Part shown: positions 1 through 8,000 of the stretch, piece by piece | Layout of the letters: each line of letters opens with the position of its first letter | Numbering within the stretch: position 1 is the first letter of the stretch | Assembly (NCBI GenBank): GCA_045105475.1 | Contig: JBGCDP010000076.1 | Span: 1 to 18,557, forward strand | Length of the DNA: 18,557 nucleotides | From: WTJY01 sp045105475 | GTDB taxonomy: Bacteria; Chloroflexota; Anaerolineae; Promineifilales; Promineifilaceae | Direction: 5' to 3' | Translations under genes and position numbers: made by a program | Notes under the pieces: generated by a model | What the model was told of the DNA's origin: nothing | What the model saw: the letters and a program-made list of their open reading frames with translations, nothing else | The model's database searches: none

Positions 1-210
1 ATGCTGCAACGCCGCTTGCGCATCGGCTATCCACGGGCGGCTCGCCTGATGGAAGAGCTTTATGACATGGGGTTAGTCGAAGACCCGACGAGAGGCGGTA
101 AAACACGAAAATCATTGGTCGATGGTGACAGCGAAGATCCACTGGCCGACTTTCTTCAAGAGCATGGGGAAGACTACATCGACTACCCAGACAAGCCGGA
201 TTTTAGTTAG
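1..210 (+). CDS. ftsK: FtsK/SpoIIIE-type DNA translocase, C-terminal end (partial)
   Basis: This is the 3' end of a gene that begins before the window; the ATG at base 1 is an internal Met, because the homologous stretch in FtsK proteins continues upstream. The first ~40 residues, with LQRRLRIGYPRAARLMEEL, match the winged-helix gamma domain. That domain reads the KOPS polarity sequences on DNA and contacts XerD at dif. FtsK pumps DNA at the division septum to resolve chromosome dimers and finish segregation. After the gamma domain comes an acidic tail of about 25 residues (DGDSEDPLADFLQEHGEDY...) ending in a TAG stop. The membrane and RecA-like motor domains lie outside the window. The gene converges on the oxidoreductase at 307-2823 and the two share a terminator. 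The family is clear from the gamma domain; FtsK cannot be separated from a SpoIIIE-type relative. Confidence 0.88.
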   Translation: MLQRRLRIGYPRAARLMEELYDMGLVEDPTRGGKTRKSLVDGDSEDPLADFLQEHGEDYIDYPDKPDFS

Positions 211-237
211 AGGTCAAATTCATACCCACTTCAACAA

Positions 238-279
238 AAAAGAGGCTGTGACGTTTTTGATAACGTCACAGCCTCTTTT
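238..279. terminator. Bidirectional intrinsic terminator between convergent genes
   Basis: A perfect 17-bp inverted repeat (AAAAGAGGCTGTGACGT at 238-254, its complement at 263-279) encloses an 8-nt loop. The stem's outer ends are A-rich on one side and T-rich on the other, so the RNA of either strand ends in a U-run. It sits 27 bp after the ftsK stop and 27 bp before the stop of the minus-strand oxidoreductase, so it probably terminates both. Confidence 0.92.
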
Positions 280-306
280 AGTTTACAAATCAGGTCCGGG
301 TCTGAT

Positions 307-2823
307 TTATGCCTTCATTCTAGCCTGCTCTTTATCTAACAGCGGCTCGGCCGATACTTCGGCCGTGTACCGTTCATTGAAATACGAGATTTCAAGCTGT
401 GTACCTGGCTCCGCAAATTCTTTCGGCAAATAGCCAAACGCAATCTGCTTGCCAACCGTATAACCATAGTTCGACGTCGTCACATGCCCAATCACAGATC
501 CATTTGAATGAATCGGCTCATAGCCAAACAGGGTCGCTTTCGGATTTTCCAAGGTTAGGCAAACGAGCTTTTTCTTATACCCTTTTTCTTTAACCGCGAG
601 GGTCGCTTCTCGGCCAATAAAGCCGCCTGGTTTTTTGACTTTCGCCGTCCAGCGGAGTCCGGCCTGATACAGGTTGTATTCGGTGTAAATGTCACCGCCC
701 CACAACCTGTACCCTTTCTCGACCCGCATCGTGTCCATACAGCCAGCCCCGGCCGAAATCATCTCGAACTCACGCCCCGCTTCCCACAGTGCGTCCCAAA
801 CTTGAAGCGACTGATCAAACGGAATATGCAATTCCCAACCTAGCTCACCCACATAGGAAATACGCAGTGCGTAAACTCTAGCCGTCCCAATTTCGATCCA
901 TTGGGCCGAGTAATATGGGAACGCCCCGTTGCTGACATCGTTGGCGGTCGCTTTCTCCAGAATCTTGCGGGCGTTTGGCCCCCACAGCCCAATCGCTGAA
1001 TATTGGTTAGAGATGTTGGTCACCACGACAGAATCGGCCCATTCACTGCCGCGTAGATTCCGCTCAACCCAATCTAAATCACGGGGCAGTGACCCTTCAC
1101 CCACATAAAACCAGAAGGTGTCATCAGCCATCCGGCTCACCGGCAAGTCGCGTTTAATCCCGCCCGACTCAGTCAGCCAGCAGGTATAGGTGAGTGAATC
1201 GATCGGTTTGTCCATCTCATTGGTACACAGCCAATTGGCATAGCCTAAGGCACCCTTGCCTTTAATTTCGATGATAGACAACGCAGTCAGGTCAAACATT
1301 CCTGCGTTGGCCCGCACTTCAAGATGCTCGGCCGCCATAATGGGCGACCAATGCATCGCACCCCACCGGCCGCGTTCGGGAATTTGATCTTCGTACTTTT
1401 CAAGCAAACGTGCATTCTCTTCGTACCAGTTAGGCAGTTCGATCCCGGCCGCAGGCACAAGCTCACCTTTCAGCGCGACATTACGCTCATGGAACGGCGA
1501 CATGCGCACGTTGCGTGGCACCGTGGTCGGCCGATTCGGATGCACGATGTCATACACCTCGGTGTAGTTGCACGAGCAAATCTGATCAACATAGCTTTGG
1601 GTCGATTGATAATCGTGCAAACGATTGACATCACACGCCCGCAAATCCCACTCAGATTCCCCATGAACCATCCATTCAGCCATCGCTTTGCCAACCCCGC
1701 CCGCATGGGTAATCCATGAGGCCACGCACGTCCACACTCCGTTGATATGAGTCTCGCCCATGAACGGGTACCCATCGGCCGAAAATGCGAACATCCCGTT
1801 GAACTCAGTCTCGTGCGCTTTATTTTCGTAACACGGCATCATCTCATTTGCCAGTCTACGCGCATCTATGTAATCTGCTGGGGTAAAGTCACGCATCGCA
1901 TCTTTACCCACTTTGTACGGATTAACCGGCAACGGTTTGTGCCAGTAGCTACCAACGCCCAGCTTGTTCCAATGATTTCGATAGTACATCGTCACATCGA
2001 GGTCGCGAATGAGCGGGAAAACCGCTTCGTCGTCTCGCTCAGTGGGGTCAAATTGGCTTAGTTCATCTACAGGCTCTGATACCACATACTGATGCTGAAA
2101 GGCGAGCAATGGCAGTTTGACATTGATTTTATCCCCTAGAATCGGCCCCCAGATATTGGTTGCTAGGACGATATGCTCACACTCGATACGCGGCATGTCA
2201 GGGTTATCAGTCAAAACGGCCGTAACATGGTTGTTTTTGATTTCAATGTCAACCACGCCGGTATGCGGATGAATCGTACAGCCACCGGTGCGCTCAGCTT
2301 CGGCCGCCATCGACCCTGTCGCTCCCATACCAGAAACCAAACTAGATGATGGACACAACAATCCCCCTTTAAAAGCCTCTGGATTGATGATGGGCCAAAT
2401 CTCTTGAGTTTGCTTCGGGGTAAGCAATTGGGTCTCGACCCCGAAAGATTGCGCCGCAGTATGCAGTCGTTTCATATCATCCCAACGCTCTTGGCTGCGA
2501 GCCAATTCAATCCCACCCACATCGTTAAAGACTCGGCGAGTCATTTCACTCTCCGGCCGTTTGGAATAAATAGAAGATACGTGTGGGTAGTCGGGCAGCT
2601 CAGAATATAGCTTTGAGCTGTACTGAGCGAATTGGGTCATCAATTTTGAATGATTGATAGCCCCGACACCGCCAGGTGCATGAGAAGACGAGCCGTCGTT
2701 CTCAGGCAGCGGTCCTTTATCGAGCAGCATCACATCGGTCCACCCCAATTTAGTCAGGTGATAAGCGATTGAGGAGCCAATAATGCCCCCACCAACGATG
2801 ACAACTTTTGCTTTTTCTGTCAT
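307..2823 (-). CDS. FAD-dependent oxidoreductase with GcvT domain, dimethylglycine/sarcosine dehydrogenase-like
   Basis: The 838-residue protein has the architecture of dimethylglycine and sarcosine dehydrogenases. It opens with a Rossmann FAD-binding motif (VVIVGGGIIGSSIAYHL, residues ~7-23) and continues with a DAO-type oxidoreductase domain to ~380 and a short linking domain to ~440. A GcvT aminomethyltransferase-like domain follows (~440-720; YVGELGWEL and MRVEKGYRLWGGD are typical), then a GcvT C-terminal barrel. H48 in SSSHAPGGVGA aligns with the His that carries covalent FAD in this family. Such enzymes oxidatively demethylate N-methyl-glycines and pass the one-carbon unit to tetrahydrofolate; the exact substrate cannot be read from sequence. 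The start is supported by GGAG 7 nt upstream of ATG. The gene stands alone between a terminator and an AT-rich intergenic gap. It carries 11 CGGCCG palindromes. Confidence 0.88.
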   Translation of the reverse strand: MTEKAKVVIVGGGIIGSSIAYHLTKLGWTDVMLLDKGPLPENDGSSSHAPGGVGAINHSKLMTQFAQYSSKLYSELPDYPHVSSIYSKRPESEMTRRVFNDVGGIELARSQERWDDMKRLHTAAQSFGVETQLLTPKQTQEIWPIINPEAFKGGLLCPSSSLVSGMGATGSMAAEAERTGGCTIHPHTGVVDIEIKNNHVTAVLTDNPDMPRIECEHIVLATNIWGPILGDKINVKLPLLAFQHQYVVSEPVDELSQFDPTERDDEAVFPLIRDLDVTMYYRNHWNKLGVGSYWHKPLPVNPYKVGKDAMRDFTPADYIDARRLANEMMPCYENKAHETEFNGMFAFSADGYPFMGETHINGVWTCVASWITHAGGVGKAMAEWMVHGESEWDLRACDVNRLHDYQSTQSYVDQICSCNYTEVYDIVHPNRPTTVPRNVRMSPFHERNVALKGELVPAAGIELPNWYEENARLLEKYEDQIPERGRWGAMHWSPIMAAEHLEVRANAGMFDLTALSIIEIKGKGALGYANWLCTNEMDKPIDSLTYTCWLTESGGIKRDLPVSRMADDTFWFYVGEGSLPRDLDWVERNLRGSEWADSVVVTNISNQYSAIGLWGPNARKILEKATANDVSNGAFPYYSAQWIEIGTARVYALRISYVGELGWELHIPFDQSLQVWDALWEAGREFEMISAGAGCMDTMRVEKGYRLWGGDIYTEYNLYQAGLRWTAKVKKPGGFIGREATLAVKEKGYKKKLVCLTLENPKATLFGYEPIHSNGSVIGHVTTSNYGYTVGKQIAFGYLPKEFAEPGTQLEISYFNERYTAEVSAEPLLDKEQARMKA

Positions 2824-2981
2824 GGTAAATCTCCAAAAATTTTGTTTTTGTTTTGCTTAGGTCCTAGTAATTCTTTTTTCTGCTCAAACTATAAAGGATT
2901 AAGTTTTGCTTGGGAATGTATGATTACTACATTATTGAATAGGCGTAGGCTCGAATATCGAAACAGTTTAGGTACACCCTA
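2824..2981. other. AT-rich intergenic region upstream of the oxidoreductase
   Basis: These 158 bp hold the leader of the minus-strand oxidoreductase, including its GGAG ribosome-binding site just above 2823, and the region after the stop of the gene at 2982-3413. I see no convincing -35/-10 pair and no strong hairpin. The promoter for the oxidoreductase is presumably here. Confidence 0.4.
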
Positions 2982-3413
2982 CTACACTAAGTACCCCAAG
3001 GCGGAGTAACTGATGAAAACGATTGAGCTAATTGCGGCAAAAATCCAAAATATTTTGATTAGATCTTCCCAAAAAAAGACTGTTAATAATAGAAACCCTG
3101 AGATGAGTGTCGTGAAAGCCACTAGCCAAATATCATCTTGCAAGAGTTGTTCTTGAAACAGATTTCCAATTAACAATGTGATAGCTATCGAAGAGACTAA
3201 ACGTGCCCCATTGGTAATTAAATTTGGTGAATAAATTCCAATAACCGCAAAGGCGATAATCAAGCTCAAGTAAAGGTATAAGTTTACCGGAAGCTCAAAT
3301 TGAAAAATTCCAAGCGGTATCAGTAGAAAACTGACTAAACAATAATCTCCCAAAATTGATAAATAATTTTCTGTTGTTTCTGATACTTCTGTGTGTTGAT
3401 CTCTCGTCAGCAT
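2982..3413 (-). CDS. Small AT-rich integral membrane protein, function unknown
   Basis: I do not recognise this family. The chosen ATG at 3413 is preceded by a purine-rich site, AAGGGTGAG, ending 4 nt upstream; a longer reading from a TTG at 3449 adds 12 residues but has no better support. The 143-residue product starts with a polar ~20-residue segment and then contains about four to five hydrophobic stretches (around FLLIPLGIF, YLSLIIAFAVIGIY, LVSSIAITLLIGNL, AFTTLISGFLLLTVFF and IFWIFAAISSIVFI). It is therefore very likely an inner-membrane protein. Base composition is clearly more AT-rich than the flanking genes, and the gene lacks the CGGCCG palindrome common elsewhere here, which could mean recent acquisition. 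No neighbour suggests a job. Confidence 0.6.
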   Translation of the reverse strand: MLTRDQHTEVSETTENYLSILGDYCLVSFLLIPLGIFQFELPVNLYLYLSLIIAFAVIGIYSPNLITNGARLVSSIAITLLIGNLFQEQLLQDDIWLVAFTTLISGFLLLTVFFWEDLIKIFWIFAAISSIVFISYSALGYLV

Positions 3414-3560
3414 TTGTCTCACCCTTTTGCATAGATATTGATAAAACAATAACCATACGGGCTTACAAACCGCCTTTTAGATGCTTGAAAGCTATCTGTA
3501 AGATAACTGATTGGGAGCGAAAGTAGGTTTAAGAAATGGCTCTTTTTAGGAAGAAAACAA

Positions 3561-4514
3561 TTACGCTAAGTACTCTTTAAAATACGACAGCAATATCTCT
3601 GGATTATTAATGGCGTAGGTGTAGCCTCCATACCGGCTCTCAGCCTCGGCCGCCACAATCACATCAACCACGTTAGGCGTAACAGCACCCATCGCCTGCA
3701 CATCCTCAACAGAGCCAAATGCATCCCCGGCCGATTGAATGTATAAAATCGGCGTTTTACCCGCATTTGCAGCGGCGGCAACCATATCGACATCTTCGAG
3801 CGGTGTCCCACCAAAAGCTTTCACAAAAAGATTGCCCAACCATAGAACCAGCATTCCAAATGGACCGGCTAAATAGGTGGTCAACCTGCGGGCAAACGGT
3901 AGAGGTGTCGTCGGCTGAACGGCCGCAATCGCCTTAATTTGATCGGTATGTGAGGCTGTGAAAATCGCCGTATTCGCCCCCATTGAAAAGCCTGTCACCC
4001 CAACACGCTCCATATCAACATCACTGCGGCATTCTAGCCAGCTAAGCGCACCCAGCAGGTCCAAGGCTTCCGTCATGCCAAACGTCACGCCACCGTCTGT
4101 GTGAGCACTTTCACCATGGTTGCGCATGTCATACATCAGCACAGCATAGCCATCTTGGTGAAAGTTTCTAGCAAGTTTTACGAGGTCAACCTTTTCAGCT
4201 TTGATCAAGTTTCTCGTCCAATCTTGACGATCTTCACCGGTGCGGTTCCACGGCCAGCCATGAACCAAAATCATGACCGGTGCTTTCTCACCTTTCTTTT
4301 GAGGCAAAAACCAGCCAGCGATACGCAGCCCATCTTGGCTAGCTGGAAAGTGAATCGTTTCAAACGAGCCTAAATCATCAACGGGCAAGTCAACATCAAC
4401 AGCAGGTGGAGACAAAATCAGGCGTGAGAAAAACCACGCACAGGCGGCAATCACACTACCAATGATGGCTGTAACAATTAGAAAAATGCGGAGTGCCCGG
4501 TTAAATAGATTCAT
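3561..4514 (-). CDS. Membrane-anchored alpha/beta hydrolase
   Basis: The 317-residue protein begins with one hydrophobic segment (~8-28, FLIVTAIIGSVIAACAWFF) that looks like an uncleaved anchor. An alpha/beta-hydrolase fold follows: oxyanion-hole HGW at 85-87, a strand MYDMRNHGES at 128-136, nucleophile elbow GFSMG with S177, and a candidate acid D264 in SAGDAFGS. The usual catalytic His near the C-terminus is not seen: the matching stretch reads AEAESRYGGYTYA and contains no His. The protein may thus be impaired, or use an unexpected residue. It is probably an esterase/lipase-like or peptidase-like hydrolase; the substrate is unknown. It is the last gene of a minus-strand run (ClC, AcpS, PIG-L, hydrolase) and sits 58 bp after the PIG-L stop. 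No Shine-Dalgarno is visible at its ATG. Confidence 0.8.
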   Translation of the reverse strand: MNLFNRALRIFLIVTAIIGSVIAACAWFFSRLILSPPAVDVDLPVDDLGSFETIHFPASQDGLRIAGWFLPQKKGEKAPVMILVHGWPWNRTGEDRQDWTRNLIKAEKVDLVKLARNFHQDGYAVLMYDMRNHGESAHTDGGVTFGMTEALDLLGALSWLECRSDVDMERVGVTGFSMGANTAIFTASHTDQIKAIAAVQPTTPLPFARRLTTYLAGPFGMLVLWLGNLFVKAFGGTPLEDVDMVAAAANAGKTPILYIQSAGDAFGSVEDVQAMGAVTPNVVDVIVAAEAESRYGGYTYAINNPEILLSYFKEYLA

Positions 4515-4572
4515 AAGAGAAAAGGAGTGGCAAACAAAAGAAGTGCTCGGTATCTGCCTCTCTACTTATTAA

Positions 4573-5415
4573 TTAAAAAGGAAACAGGTCATTGTCTTTA
4601 TACCCTGGCGGTACGGCCGGGTGAGCCTGTTGAAAATGGTCATAGCCGAAAATCAGCTTTTGAATGAACTGGGGCATCCAGCGAAAACGGCTGGTTCCAC
4701 CACCCTGAGACGCATGTTCAGCGCTCGCTAACCGCTTAACATCCCAATATTTACGATAGTTTAAGCGTACGTGGATTTGATCTGGATCTTGCCCCAGAAT
4801 CGTCATATCGATGTCTTTGTTGCGGCCGACTTTTGTGGGGTCTTTACCTGCTAAGCGCATCATTGTTGTGAAAAATTTAATCCAGGTTTTCGGTCGTACC
4901 GTATAAAACAGCCGATCTGGCCCCCAAGCTGGCAAATCAACTTCAGCAAACTGGAACTCATCTCCGGCCGCATGATAGGCGGCCGTGACAATCTTCCAGC
5001 ATTGAATATGGTCGGGGTGGAAATACCCTCCGGTCTCATCATGCGTAATCACCACATGGGGCTGAATTTCCCGAATCAACTTTACCACTTGGCCAATCGC
5101 AGTGAAATCATCCGCATTGATAAACGCATCTGGATGCTGATTCGCCACATCCCCCTTCATGCCGGAATCCCTAAAATTAAGTTTATGTAGTTGGGCACCC
5201 AAAATCTCAATCGCTTTGTCGAGCTCCACCGTGCGTACAGCGGCTAACTTTTCACGTGCTTCCTCATACCCCTCAGCCACAGAGCCGGCCGCACCATCCG
5301 TTGCAATTGCAATATGGACATCGACTCCTTCAGCTGCAAATTGGGCCAATGATCCACCAATGCCAAATGATTCATCATCAGGATGTGCAAGAATGGCAAG
5401 TAGCGTTTTTTTCAT
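4573..5415 (-). CDS. PIG-L/LmbE-family N-deacetylase
   Basis: The 280-residue protein begins with the family's zinc-binding signature AHPDDE (H11, D14), followed by ATDGAAGSV. A second metal-binding motif, HDETGGYFHPDH, contributes H136. These metalloenzymes remove acetyl groups from N-acetylglucosamine-type conjugates; family members act on GlcNAc-PI, mycothiol or bacillithiol precursors and antibiotic intermediates. Length and motif order agree with a full, active enzyme. Nothing here shows which substrate is used. It lies 85 bp downstream of acpS on the same strand and 58 bp upstream of the alpha/beta hydrolase, so a shared transcript is likely. No clear Shine-Dalgarno precedes the ATG, but the start matches the conserved N-terminus. 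Confidence 0.88.
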   Translation of the reverse strand: MKKTLLAILAHPDDESFGIGGSLAQFAAEGVDVHIAIATDGAAGSVAEGYEEAREKLAAVRTVELDKAIEILGAQLHKLNFRDSGMKGDVANQHPDAFINADDFTAIGQVVKLIREIQPHVVITHDETGGYFHPDHIQCWKIVTAAYHAAGDEFQFAEVDLPAWGPDRLFYTVRPKTWIKFFTTMMRLAGKDPTKVGRNKDIDMTILGQDPDQIHVRLNYRKYWDVKRLASAEHASQGGGTSRFRWMPQFIQKLIFGYDHFQQAHPAVPPGYKDNDLFPF

Positions 5416-5500
5416 AGTTTTTAGAGTGACCCAACGCCGATGGCGCCATGATCAGTTTTTAATGGCCTTTGGCCCAGTTGTAAATATGACATCGTTCTGG

Positions 5501-5899
5501 TTACTGCTGCGAAACAGACTCACGACTGGCTGTGGAAACAATTGCGACCGCCATGCCAATTGCATGCTCTTCAGTATGAGAAATGCTAATCGACCAGCCG
5601 GTCAGCCCTTGAGACTCGGCGATTTTAGCCGCATCGCCATGCAAAACAAGGTGAGGCGCACTGCGGTCATCCTGTACGATTTCGATCTCTACCCAACGCA
5701 TATCTCCAATACCTGTGCGAAACGCCTTACTCACCGCTTCTTTGACCGCATAACGTCCTGCTAGGCTAGGAATTCGGCCGCCACACTGTTCAATCTCGGC
5801 CAGGGTAAAAATACGCTTCAGAAAGCGATCACCACTGCGCTCAAGCGTTTCTCGAATGCGGCTGGTCTCGATGAGGTCAATGCCTGAGCGTAATTCCAT
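5501..5899 (-). CDS. acpS: Holo-[acyl-carrier-protein] synthase
   Basis: The 132-residue product has the AcpS 4'-phosphopantetheinyl transferase hallmarks. They are an N-terminal GIDLIE segment with the metal-binding Asp (D8), FTLAEIEQC, the RYAVKEAVSKAF helix with the metal-binding Glu (E54), and SISHTEEHAIGMAVA near the end. It transfers phosphopantetheine from CoA to a Ser of acyl carrier protein, switching on fatty-acid synthesis in the cytoplasm. Length fits the small homotrimeric AcpS class. The ATG at 5899 lies 3 bp beyond the ClC stop, so translation is probably coupled to that gene; the nearest GGAG lies about 14 nt upstream, inside the ClC coding end. Confidence 0.93.
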   Translation of the reverse strand: MELRSGIDLIETSRIRETLERSGDRFLKRIFTLAEIEQCGGRIPSLAGRYAVKEAVSKAFRTGIGDMRWVEIEIVQDDRSAPHLVLHGDAAKIAESQGLTGWSISISHTEEHAIGMAVAIVSTASRESVSQQ

Positions 5900-5902
5900 C
5901 GC

Positions 5903-7870
5903 TTAACCAAGCTCCGCATCAGGCGCATCATCGGCCGGATTCACATCACTATTTGTCTCAGCATCTGCCACAGACTCTGTAGCATCAGCGGCCGCTTCTT
6001 CCATCTCAGCAAATTTTGCACGCACATCTTCAGAAGCGGTAGCGGCTGGCACCGTCTGGGGCTGCTGTGGTAGCTCACCATCCCCTTCTGCCGCTCGAAC
6101 GAGGTTTTTCAGATCTTCATCTTTACCAAGCACCACTAAAATATCGTCACTGTGCAGCGGCAAATGTGCATCTGCGCTCAGGCGTACGTGTGGCAAACCG
6201 TCTTCTGCTTCACGCTCCAACCAGCCAATAACATTGACATTAAAGTTACGCCGCAAATGCAGGCTCGCCAGCGTTTCGCCGCCCCACTTTTTAGGGATTG
6301 GGAGCCTGTTTACTGAATAGCCAGGCAAAATTTGACGCTGTGTGTATTCCTCACGCTGTGTGCGGTAAATTGACACGTTATAGGCAAAAATATTAGACAC
6401 AACCATCGCAATCAGCGCGGGAATCATCCAGATACCGCCGAATGCTTCTGTCACGAAAAGGATCGCGGCCAAGGGGACATTAACAATAGCTACTAAGCTC
6501 GCCGCCATCGCAGGCACAATGACCTGCCCCGCCTCAAATTGAAATTCGGTCAGACCCAGAACGACGGGGGCTTGTACAAATATTGTGGCGATCATGGTGC
6601 CAAAGAAGAGAGACGGCACCAGCAAACCGGCCGAGCCACCAGACCCGATCGTTGATAGTGTCGCAAACACACGGGCAATCAAAGCGATGATGGCCACGGC
6701 TAAAAGCATTTCGCCATTTAAAGCACTGTCTATGGCGCTTTCTCCAGTGCCCAATACCAGAGGCAACGCATGAGCGACTTCAAATTCGCCAATGCCAAAC
6801 AATTCAAATGCTTCGGCCGCCCGTAGCCCAAAAAAGACAGATAAAGCGATGAATCCAGTGATCGTTGCGCCGGTGATATGACGCAAAAAGATATTTTCTT
6901 GCCGCTTGTGAAACCATTCATCCACAGTGGCACGCAACCGAGCAAACTGGGTTGCAACCAGTGCGATTACCACACACATCAGGCCGATAACGACCAGATA
7001 GTGCCAGTCGGTAATCGGTGGAGGGGACACCTCATCAATATGAAAGATCGGTTTGTTTTGAAAATGAATATCAAAACGGGTGGCTAAAAATGTTTGATTT
7101 AAAATAGGCGGTGCGGTTGTATTGAGGAAAAAAGCAACCAATGCTGCAATGAGTGAGTAGACTAACTTTTCGATAATCGGCCGACGACGATACATAACCT
7201 CGGTTGCAAAGAATGCCGCCATAAACGGCGCGCCCAGTAAGGTTGCGACCGCGGCTGCAATGCCACTTAGCTGAGCCGTTTGCAAATCGTCTGGGTCCGA
7301 TGGCCCCAACATACGGCCGATAAAAGTCTCTTTTTTAAAGCGGGGTTTAAAAATACCGGCCGCGATGCTTTCCCCAATGAGCGTCACGCTCGCCTCAAGG
7401 CCACCGCTACCGCCACTACCTAAGGTGGCTAGAGTTGCCACAAATTTGCGGGCTGCCAAAGTGAACGAGGGCATCTTCCAGCGAACATCGACCCCTTCAG
7501 AGCCTAGAAGTGATTGTTCAAAGGTTGGTTCAGATGCGTAGTAAAGTGATATCGCCCGTTCTAAACCGTCCCCTTCAATATCGATTAATTCGTGGATATG
7601 TCCTTCACTATCACGATAATGGACGATGGTTGACCCAAAGCGGGAAATGCAGGCAACAATAATGGCTCCAACCAGCAAAATGCCGATCATGTAGGGGGCG
7701 AGGAGCCACACATCAGTTTCTTCTAGAAAGTGGAGGGTAAAGTGCTCAAGCTCATGCACGGCCGTTTTCAAGCTAAAAACAACGGCCCACACAATGGCTC
7801 CGACAAGCACAGATCGAATCACGAGACGCCGCTCGTGCTGATCAAAGTGGTTTAACAATCCCCGAATCAT
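5903..7870 (-). CDS. ClC-type chloride channel/antiporter with C-terminal TrkA-C-like domain
   Basis: The 655-residue protein has a ClC membrane core at ~15-500. LGSGGSGGLEASVTLIG (150-166) occupies the place of the G(K/R)EGP filter motif, and E159 is the likely gating glutamate. GSGGSAGLLVPSLFFGT (409-424) is the G-x-F-x-P-like element of the second half. ClC proteins move Cl-, or exchange Cl- for H+, across the inner membrane. After the core, residues ~527-592 (GGETLASLHLRRNF...DDILVVLGKDEDLKNL) resemble a TrkA-C/RCK-C ligand-binding domain, which suggests cytosolic gating by a small ligand. The last ~60 residues are low-complexity, rich in Ala, Glu and Asp. An inverted repeat at 7885-7995 occupies its leader. 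It overlaps nothing but sits 3 bp from acpS. Confidence 0.9.
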   Translation of the reverse strand: MIRGLLNHFDQHERRLVIRSVLVGAIVWAVVFSLKTAVHELEHFTLHFLEETDVWLLAPYMIGILLVGAIIVACISRFGSTIVHYRDSEGHIHELIDIEGDGLERAISLYYASEPTFEQSLLGSEGVDVRWKMPSFTLAARKFVATLATLGSGGSGGLEASVTLIGESIAAGIFKPRFKKETFIGRMLGPSDPDDLQTAQLSGIAAAVATLLGAPFMAAFFATEVMYRRRPIIEKLVYSLIAALVAFFLNTTAPPILNQTFLATRFDIHFQNKPIFHIDEVSPPPITDWHYLVVIGLMCVVIALVATQFARLRATVDEWFHKRQENIFLRHITGATITGFIALSVFFGLRAAEAFELFGIGEFEVAHALPLVLGTGESAIDSALNGEMLLAVAIIALIARVFATLSTIGSGGSAGLLVPSLFFGTMIATIFVQAPVVLGLTEFQFEAGQVIVPAMAASLVAIVNVPLAAILFVTEAFGGIWMIPALIAMVVSNIFAYNVSIYRTQREEYTQRQILPGYSVNRLPIPKKWGGETLASLHLRRNFNVNVIGWLEREAEDGLPHVRLSADAHLPLHSDDILVVLGKDEDLKNLVRAAEGDGELPQQPQTVPAATASEDVRAKFAEMEEAAADATESVADAETNSDVNPADDAPDAELG

Positions 7871-7884
7871 ATATTTAGCAATTC

Positions 7885-7995
7885 AGCACGTAAAGCCTCG
7901 CCTCACTTTCAGCATTTCAGCAGTTCAACCATGACAAACGACGTTCGTATGGACAAACCTGCTGAAATGCTGGTTAGCTGAAAGCGAAGCGTGCT
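7885..7995. repeat. Long imperfect inverted repeat between mdh and the ClC gene
   Basis: The core arms are a perfect 14-bp match: CAGCATTTCAGCAG at 7910-7923 and its complement at 7959-7972. Outside them, CTTTCAG (7906-7912) pairs with CTGAAAG (7978-7984) and AGCACG (7885-7890) with CGTGCT (7990-7995). The ~35-nt loop contains a small self-complementary AACGACGTTCG. There is no U-tract on either strand, so this is not a classic terminator. It fills nearly all of the 130-bp gap between the mdh stop and the ClC start, and could be an mRNA stabiliser, a processing site, a REP/MITE-like remnant or a regulatory leader. Confidence 0.75.
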
Positions 7996-8000
7996 AACAG

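Noticed and set aside
1324..2610. Several plus-strand and alternative frames of 68-131 codons within the oxidoreductase gene
   Set aside because: They lie inside a fully conserved coding region on the other strand, have no family motifs and no ribosome-binding sites.
2824..2981. Promoter for the oxidoreductase gene
   Set aside because: The region is AT-rich and offers several weak TATA-like hexamers, but none with a matching -35 at proper spacing, so I did not call one.
7885..7995. CRISPR-like or tRNA-like structure
   Set aside because: There is only one inverted pair, no direct repeats with spacers and no cloverleaf.
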